From an uncultured Ilumatobacter sp. (lineage in GTDB: Bacteria; Actinomycetota; Acidimicrobiia; Acidimicrobiales; Ilumatobacteraceae): 5,642 nucleotides of DNA. The stretch covers positions 1 to 5,642 of the forward strand of contig CALAHA010000295.1 of NCBI GenBank assembly GCA_937891565.1. Reading direction: 5' to 3'. The notes under the pieces are model-generated. The model was not told where the DNA came from. It saw nothing but the letters and a program-made list of their open reading frames with translations, and did not search any database. The stretch's first letter is position 1. Each line of letters opens with the position of its first letter. Position numbers and translations under genes: made by a program. Shown in pieces: positions 1-4,698 of the stretch.

Positions 1-515
1 AAACCAACGGCCGAGGCTTTATTGCACTCGCAGCGCTGATCTTCGGCAACTGGCGAGCGAGCGGGGTCATGGCCGGCGCGATGCTCTTTGGTTACCCATT
101 CGCCATCTCACTCAACGACTTCGATGAAACCGGCAGCGGTGTCGCCACTCGTGCATTGCTGCTCGTCGTTGCGATCGGCCTTGCTGGATATGCAATCTTC
201 ACGTATCGCAAGGGCGCAACGAAGTCCGATCCTGCTCCTCGGGCAACCGGCTCGGGAGCGAACGACCAATCCTTCATGAAGTCGCCGACCGATTCATATA
301 TGTCGGGCGTCGCCGCTCTGGGCGGACCGAACGTGCTGCTCGCAACGATCCTCGCGTCGATCACCTTTCTGTGGTATCTGCTCACTGATCGAGCCGCCGA
401 CTGGGTGCCGAACACGATGCCGTATGCGCTCGTGCTTGTCGTCTTGGTCTTTGCAAGCCAGAGCCTGAAGGCGCCTGCTGCCGACGGGCAGCCGTACCGC
501 CGCGGCGAAGCCTGA
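1..515 (+). CDS. ABC transporter permease, nucleoside/BMP type (C-terminal part)
   Basis: The frame is open from the left edge (first full codon at 3), so only the last 170 residues are visible and the true start lies outside. The visible protein opens with TNGRGFIALAALIFGNWR and continues to a GAMLFGY stretch. This is the hallmark near the C-terminus of inner-membrane permeases that work with BMP-type lipoproteins to import nucleosides or related purine compounds. Hydrophobic segments lie at about visible residues 5-35, 51-68, 110-129 and 139-155. A polar, Gly/Ser-rich linker (about 69-102) separates the second and third. The tail (APAADGQPYRRGEA) matches the usual family end, so the C-terminus looks intact. 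An ATG at 69 sits inside the conserved region and is not a real start. The ATPase and lipoprotein genes would be expected upstream, outside the window. The family is fairly certain; the substrate is inferred. Confidence 0.85.
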   Translation, partial: TNGRGFIALAALIFGNWRASGVMAGAMLFGYPFAISLNDFDETGSGVATRALLLVVAIGLAGYAIFTYRKGATKSDPAPRATGSGANDQSFMKSPTDSYMSGVAALGGPNVLLATILASITFLWYLLTDRAADWVPNTMPYALVLVVLVFASQSLKAPAADGQPYRRGEA

Positions 516-565
516 TCGCGGTAGCAGCCTGATCGCGGTAGCAGCCTGATCGCGGTAGCAGCCTG
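509..565. repeat. 17-bp tandem repeat, about 3.3 copies, across the permease stop codon
   Basis: The unit CCTGATCGCGGTAGCAG occurs three times without a mismatch (511-527, 528-544, 545-561). A partial fourth copy follows (CCTG, 562-565), and two matching bases precede the first. Each unit contains TGA. The first TGA (513-515) is the permease stop codon. Because 17 is not a multiple of three, the three TGAs (513, 530, 547) fall in three different forward frames. I see no stem-loop within one unit. It looks like a small minisatellite made by slippage; a binding-site array is less likely. Confidence 0.93.
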
Positions 566-591
566 GCCGTTCGCGCCAGTCATTCGTTTCA

Positions 592-607
592 CGGGTTCAC
601 GAACCCG
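592..607. terminator. Perfect inverted repeat, possible hairpin terminator or operator
   Basis: CGGGTTC-AC-GAACCCG is a perfect 7-bp inverted repeat with a 2-nt centre. As RNA it would form a 6-bp stem with a CACG loop. It lies 76 nt after the permease stop and 60 nt before the LLM oxidoreductase start. No T-run follows on either strand, so it is not a classical intrinsic terminator. Actinobacterial terminators often lack the T-run, so a terminator remains possible. A repressor operator for the downstream gene is the alternative. Confidence 0.35.
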
Positions 608-656
608 CCCAGGTTGCGCACAACTGATGCGCTTCTCTTCGACATCAACGACAACC

Positions 657-661
657 AGGAG
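657..661 (+). promoter_or_regulatory. Ribosome binding site of the LLM oxidoreductase
   Basis: AGGAG lies 6 nt before the ATG at 668. It sets the start there, rather than at the in-frame TTG at 614, which would add 18 residues that do not resemble the family N-terminus. No convincing -10/-35 pair was found between 566 and 650. Confidence 0.8.
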
Positions 662-667
662 TCACTC

Positions 668-1525
668 ATGAAGTTCGGCGTCGCATTTGCCAACACGGTC
701 ACTTTCACAACGGGAGAGGGCGCCGCAACGCTGGCCAAAGCTGCCGAGGCGGCGGGGTTCGAGTCGCTGTGGACCGTCGAACACATTCTGTATCCCGAGG
801 GGTACGAATCGACCTACCCGTACGCGCCAGACGGCAAAATGCCTGGCTCGGGTGACAGCCCGATCCCAGACCCGCTGATTTGGCTTGCCTACGTGGCAGC
901 GAACACGACCACGTTGAAGGTGGCCACGGGCATCTCGCTGTTGCCCGAGCGGCATCCCGTGATGTACGCCAAGGAAGTAGCCACGCTCGACTCGATGTCG
1001 AACGGTCGTCTGATGCTCGGCATCGGCATCGGTTGGCTCCGTGAAGAGTTCGATGCGCTCGATGTCCCGTGGGAGGGACGCACCCGCCGCACCGAGGAGT
1101 ATGCCGACGTGATGCGCGAGCTGTGGAAGGCCGATGGCGTGTCGTACGACGGCGAGTTCATCAATTTCGAGAACATCTCTTCAAACCCGAAGCCGACCAA
1201 CGGTTCGGTGCCGATTCATATCGGTGGCCATAGCGAGGCTGCCGCTCAGCGGGCTGGTCGGATGGGCGACGGGTTCTTCCCGGCCAAGGGCAACATGGCC
1301 GAGTTGATCGACATCGCCAAACAGACTGCCGCCGATGCGGGCCGCGATCCCGATGCGATCGACATGACCGGTGTCCACGCAGGCATTTTCGGCGCCGATC
1401 CCGCAGCAGCAGTCGAGGAAGCAGCATCGTGGGGCGTCGATCGACTTGTGGTGCCGGCATTCATGTTCATTGGCGACACCGAACAGAAGATGGCCGAGTT
1501 CGCTGCGAAGGTCATCGCGGCCTGA
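668..1525 (+). CDS. LLM class F420-dependent oxidoreductase (TIGR03619-like)
   Basis: This 285-residue protein belongs to the luciferase-like monooxygenase superfamily, soluble TIM-barrel enzymes using FMN or F420. The N-terminus MKFGVAFAN is the first barrel strand. The segment at 36-43 (TVEHILYP) is the typical early active-site region. DSMSNGRLMLGIGIGWLREEF (about 108-128) is the classic LLM signature, and PIHIGGHSEAAAQRAGRMGDGF (about 171-193) is the usual later barrel segment. Length and architecture fit the Rv2161c/TIGR03619 branch, so F420 is the likely cofactor. That is inferred from the family; no residue seen here proves F420 over FMN. The substrate is unknown. The start is fixed by an AGGAG box 6 nt upstream. 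The gene lies 152 bp after the permease on the same strand, with a repeat and hairpin between them, so it is probably transcribed separately. It is convergent with the DprA-like gene, with 83 bp between stops and no clear terminator hairpin in that gap. Confidence 0.92.
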   Translation: MKFGVAFANTVTFTTGEGAATLAKAAEAAGFESLWTVEHILYPEGYESTYPYAPDGKMPGSGDSPIPDPLIWLAYVAANTTTLKVATGISLLPERHPVMYAKEVATLDSMSNGRLMLGIGIGWLREEFDALDVPWEGRTRRTEEYADVMRELWKADGVSYDGEFINFENISSNPKPTNGSVPIHIGGHSEAAAQRAGRMGDGFFPAKGNMAELIDIAKQTAADAGRDPDAIDMTGVHAGIFGADPAAAVEEAASWGVDRLVVPAFMFIGDTEQKMAEFAAKVIAA

Positions 1526-1608
1526 CCGGGCAATTGTTCGTTCAGCCGGGCGAGTTCCGCCGCAATCGAGTTGGGCTCGAACACCAGGCTTCAACTGGCG
1601 CGGAGAAT

Positions 1609-2529
1609 TCAGTGCAGGTGATTGTGGAGCGTGTCAATGTGGTCGATGTCGACCGCACCCATGCCGACAAGCGCAGCGTTTCCTGGTCGAGAGCCGGTGC
1701 CGGTGAACGACAGGACCGAGGCAGGCTCATGTTCGACCGAGGCAAGCGCCGTTGCCCAGGTGGGGCCGGTTCCGTCGGCGCACGCCACCACAAGTGTCCG
1801 GTCGGCCATGGCGTGGACCACGGCGTCGCGGGCGCGCGCTGTTGCTGCCGATGCGGTGGTGTCAGGAACGAATGGGCTGACCAGGCAAAGTGCCTGCTGC
1901 TGGACGAGCTTTCGAACGTCGGGGGAGCGCGCTGCACGGTTGATGCCATCGGCTGCCACGACGATCGGTGTGCTGCGGCATGCGCCGGACTCATCGAGCA
2001 CCACAGCATCGATTGCCTGACCGTCGCCGTTTCCTGATTGGCCGGGAGCACCAACCACGGTCGCCCAGCCGGCGACGACGGCTGCTGCGACTGCTTGTCG
2101 AACGATTGGTTCAATGGCATCGTCGATCGCATCAGTGACGATCGCGAGGCGACGGAGCAGCAGTACGTCGGTCGCCCCGGCAGCGAAAAGATGCGGTGGA
2201 CAGCCGTGCTGCATTCGGTCGCGGAGCAGAACGGGAAATCGTTCGTCGAGGGCCGAGAGCAACGTGATGCCGCCCTCGCTTAGCCGTTCGATTTCAAATG
2301 CGAACGCTCGTGTGGCATCGAGCAAGCCGGTCAGGCGCTTTTCGGACACATCGCCCTGCGCGACTTGGGCGCGCACGGTGGCGTCGGTGAGGAGTGCGCC
2401 GACGTTGATGCCGAGCGCATCGGTCCGGTCGACGAGGCCCCAGAACTCGCGGGCCTTGAGCGGGGCGACGTCGAGGCGCGTGAGCTGATTGCTGAGCAGG
2501 AGTGCTGCGAGATGCGTGTCGGAACTCAT
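1609..2529 (-). CDS. Divergent DprA/Smf-like DNA-processing protein
   Basis: The protein has 306 residues. DprA binds single-stranded DNA and loads RecA in transformation; related SLOG-fold proteins occur in conflict systems. The N-terminal third (about 8-80) is helical and contains PLKAREFW (23-30), which I associate with the DprA branch found beside RecQ-PRTase helicases. Next comes a DprA-like linker: GITLLSALDERFPVLLRDRM (87-106), then CPPHLFAAG (110-118). The Rossmann-like domain follows (about 127-290). Strands resemble DprA at LAIV (128-131), STPIVVAADGINRA (186-199), ALCLVSPFVP (213-222) and RTLVVACADGTGPTW (244-258). GN (283-284) begins a closing GNAALVGMGA stretch. Key motifs are eroded: VTDAID replaces the VGSR loop, GQSGNGDGQAID (163-174) the GxARGID region, and ARARDAVVHAMAD (231-243) the RN[KR]xI segment. 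There is no C-terminal winged helix. It lies 58 bp after recQ on the same strand, probably an operon. No strong ribosome binding site precedes the ATG. Confidence 0.8.
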   Translation of the reverse strand: MSSDTHLAALLLSNQLTRLDVAPLKAREFWGLVDRTDALGINVGALLTDATVRAQVAQGDVSEKRLTGLLDATRAFAFEIERLSEGGITLLSALDERFPVLLRDRMQHGCPPHLFAAGATDVLLLRRLAIVTDAIDDAIEPIVRQAVAAAVVAGWATVVGAPGQSGNGDGQAIDAVVLDESGACRSTPIVVAADGINRAARSPDVRKLVQQQALCLVSPFVPDTTASAATARARDAVVHAMADRTLVVACADGTGPTWATALASVEHEPASVLSFTGTGSRPGNAALVGMGAVDIDHIDTLHNHLH

Positions 2530-2587
2530 CGTGAGCCGATCATGGCACGTCGATTGACCTGGGTGGAGTGATCTTGGGGCTCGCTGG

Positions 2588-4651
2588 TCAGGCCCGGCGA
2601 CCGAGGGCGAGCGCGAGGACGACAGGGAAAACGGGGCCGCTTCCGCTGCGTGACATCATCCGCCCGATCTCGTTGAGGGTCCACCCGGAATCGACGAGGT
2701 CGTCGATCAGTAGCACCGGTCCGCTGAGTGGGGGCTCGCCGAGTGTAAAAGCTCCGGCGACGTTGGCTGCCTGATGCGGGCTGTTCTGCATCTCGACCTG
2801 TGGCGGCCGTTGCTCGGCACGCTCGACGAGTGGCACGTACGCAATGGCGAGCGCCTCTGCGACCCGCTGAGCGAGCGACGGTACGAGTGCACCGGTTCGC
2901 TCGGAAGGGACCGCAGCGACCCAGGTTGGGGCGGGCGACGGCGCCCACTCGGTGATCATTTCGACCAGCGCCCCGACCAACTCGTCGGCAAAGTGGCCGT
3001 CGCGGCGGCCCTGTTGAACCAACGGGCCCCAACCACTGTCGCCCCAGTGAGCAAGTGTGCGGCCCTCCTGGTTGCGTTCACCGACAGGTATGCCCTGCTT
3101 CTTTGGTTCGATCATCAGCGGGCGGTTGCGGAGGAAAGCTTCGGCTGCAGCAATGAGCTGTGTCGATGTGCTGGGCTGAATGAACTCGTTGCGACAGTTG
3201 TCGCAGATACCGCAGCCTTGCCCGAGGTCGTCGTCGAGTAGGTCGGTCAGGAACCGCATACGACATCCAGTCGTTTCGGCGTAGTCGAACATCAACTGCT
3301 GTTCGAAGCGCCGGGCGTCGGTGACTGACTGGATTCGGTCGTGCGGGTAGGCCCACGCAGCGAGTGTGCGTTCGTAGCTCTGGCCCTTCACCCGACGCAC
3401 CACACCTTCGACATCGAGTTGCTTGAGAGCGAGTTCGATCTTGGCCCACTTCACGTCAACCTGCGATGCGATATCGCGCAACGAAACCGGTCCTGCTGCT
3501 TCGTCAAGCACTGCGAGTACGGCGTCGATGTCGACAGGGTCGGGGAATGCCTGATCGATGAAGTAGTCCTGAATGTTGACGTCTTCCTTGCCGCACAGCA
3601 GCAGGGCACGGCTGTCATCGAGGGCACGGCCAGCGCGGCCGACCTGCTGGTAATAGGCGACTGGCGAGCCAGGCATCTGGAAGTGGATAACGAAGCCGAG
3701 GTCGGGCTTGTCGTACCCCATGCCGAGTGCGGAGGTGGCAACGAGCGCCTTCAAATCATTTGTTTTGAGGCGGTGCTCGAGCACTTCACGATCTTCGTTG
3801 ATGGTCGCACCTGAGTAGCCCTCGACGTCGTGGCCCTGGCGTTTGAGCCAGCTGGAAACGTTGTCGACGTCGCGGATGGTGAGGCAATAGATGATGCCCG
3901 ACCCGGGCATCGAGCCAAGTTGTTCGGCGAGCCATGCAAGCCGTTCGGCCTGTTGGCTGAGCTTCACCGCGCTCAGCGCCAAGCCGTCGCGATTCAACGT
4001 TCCGCGGTAAGTGGTGATGTCGGTACCGAGCTGATTGGCGACGTCCTCGACGACGCGGCTGTTGGCGGTTGCTGTACAGCCGAGCACGGGCACGTTGCCG
4101 TCGCCGAAGTTACTGATTAAGCGGCCGATGCGCCGGTAATCGGGTCGGAAGTCGTGGCCCCAGTCGGAGATGCAGTGCACCTCGTCGATGACGACGAGCC
4201 CGGGTCGGCTGCCGAGGAGCGGCATGGCCTGCTGTGCGAAGTCGGGGTTGGCGAGCCGCTCGGGCGACACGAGGACGAGGTCGACACTGTCGCTCTGTAG
4301 CCGGTTGCTGAGTTCGTTGACCGTGGTCTTTGACGACGAATTGACCGTCATGCACCGGAGCCCGAGCCGTTCCGCCGCTTCGATCTGGTTGCGCATCAGG
4401 GCAAGCAGCGGAGAGATCAGCAGGGTCGGTCCGAGACCCTGCTCGCGGAGAAGGTGGGTGGCAAGAAAGTACACGGCGCTCTTGCCCCACCCGGTGCGCT
4501 GCACCACGAGCACGCGCTCGCGCCGTTCAACCAATGCTTCGATTGCCTCACGCTGGTCGGGTCGGAAATCGGCGTTGGTGCGACCGGTCAGCTCACGCAG
4601 CGCTTCGAGCATCGGGTCGGCTACCGCAGTTCCGCCAGCAAGATCAGTCAT
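2588..4651 (-). CDS. recQ: RecQ-family ATP-dependent DNA helicase with C-terminal ComF-like phosphoribosyltransferase domain
   Basis: From the ATG at 4651 the protein has 687 residues. RecQ motif 0 is FRPDQREAI (29-37), Walker A TGWGKS (53-58) and motif II DEVH (156-159). The RecQ aromatic-rich loop follows (ISDWGHDFRPDY, 161-172), then motif III GCTATAN (191-197). The second RecA lobe shows VATSALGMGYDKPD (304-317) and QQVGRAGR (335-342). A winged-helix-like stretch at about 386-430 precedes a Zn cluster: C463, C480, C483 and C486, with the same 17-3-3 spacing as E. coli RecQ. No HRDC domain follows. A linker (about 490-570) leads into a type I PRTase domain like ComFC: VPSERTGALVPSLAQRVAEA (581-600), Q617 to F635 like the ComFC QxxL...NVxGAF segment, and the PRPP loop VLLIDDLVDSGWT (646-658). 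Helicase residues look intact, so 3'-5' unwinding is expected; the PRTase reaction is unknown. An in-frame ATG at 4723 would overlap the divergent P450 start and add 24 unconvincing residues. Confidence 0.93.
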   Translation of the reverse strand: MTDLAGGTAVADPMLEALRELTGRTNADFRPDQREAIEALVERRERVLVVQRTGWGKSAVYFLATHLLREQGLGPTLLISPLLALMRNQIEAAERLGLRCMTVNSSSKTTVNELSNRLQSDSVDLVLVSPERLANPDFAQQAMPLLGSRPGLVVIDEVHCISDWGHDFRPDYRRIGRLISNFGDGNVPVLGCTATANSRVVEDVANQLGTDITTYRGTLNRDGLALSAVKLSQQAERLAWLAEQLGSMPGSGIIYCLTIRDVDNVSSWLKRQGHDVEGYSGATINEDREVLEHRLKTNDLKALVATSALGMGYDKPDLGFVIHFQMPGSPVAYYQQVGRAGRALDDSRALLLCGKEDVNIQDYFIDQAFPDPVDIDAVLAVLDEAAGPVSLRDIASQVDVKWAKIELALKQLDVEGVVRRVKGQSYERTLAAWAYPHDRIQSVTDARRFEQQLMFDYAETTGCRMRFLTDLLDDDLGQGCGICDNCRNEFIQPSTSTQLIAAAEAFLRNRPLMIEPKKQGIPVGERNQEGRTLAHWGDSGWGPLVQQGRRDGHFADELVGALVEMITEWAPSPAPTWVAAVPSERTGALVPSLAQRVAEALAIAYVPLVERAEQRPPQVEMQNSPHQAANVAGAFTLGEPPLSGPVLLIDDLVDSGWTLNEIGRMMSRSGSGPVFPVVLALALGRRA

Positions 4652-4698
4652 AGGTCCATCATGCACCCTGGCTGTCACAGTCGCGTACTGTCTTGGCA
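4652..4698. promoter_or_regulatory. Shared divergent promoter region of recQ and the P450, with inverted repeat
   Basis: Only 47 bp separate the two divergent starts. ACAGT-CGCGT-ACTGT at 4677-4691 is a perfect 5-bp inverted repeat. The overlapping CTGT-C-ACAG at 4672-4680 is a second small dyad, giving three half-sites. TACTGT at 4686-4691 fits the TANNNT form of an actinobacterial -10 box. It would start transcription about 7 nt later, at or next to the P450 ATG (4699), which implies a leaderless message. This agrees with the lack of a purine-rich ribosome binding site before that ATG. I cannot place a -35 box with confidence. A protein bound to the dyad would cover the -10 box. Confidence 0.4.

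Noticed and set aside
92..592. Minus-strand open frame of 166 codons antisense to the permease
   Set aside because: Its composition is shadow-like, its start lies in the non-coding gap, and the plus frame is clearly a permease.
614..667. TTG start giving an 18-residue longer LLM oxidoreductase
   Set aside because: The AGGAG box 6 nt before the ATG at 668, and the family N-terminus MKFGVAF, favour the shorter form.
1526..1608. Possible bidirectional terminator between the convergent LLM and DprA-like genes
   Set aside because: Only weak partial pairing (GTTG with CAAC) and a direct repeat of CCGGGC were found. There is no stable stem or T-run on either strand.
1641..1654. Dyad GGTCGA-TG-TCGACC near the 3' end of the DprA-like gene
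   Set aside because: It comes from the repeated Val-Asp-Ile-Asp codons in the coding frame and has no T-run or position suggesting a terminator.
1429..2037. Plus-strand open frame of 202 codons antisense to the DprA-like gene
   Set aside because: It is Cys/Arg/Gly-rich, resembles no family, overlaps the 3' end of the LLM gene, and lies opposite a convincing coding frame. It is a codon-bias shadow.
3773..3784. Perfect 12-bp palindrome GTGCTCGAGCAC
   Set aside because: It lies inside conserved RecQ coding sequence (VLEH). About one such palindrome is expected by chance in a window of this size.
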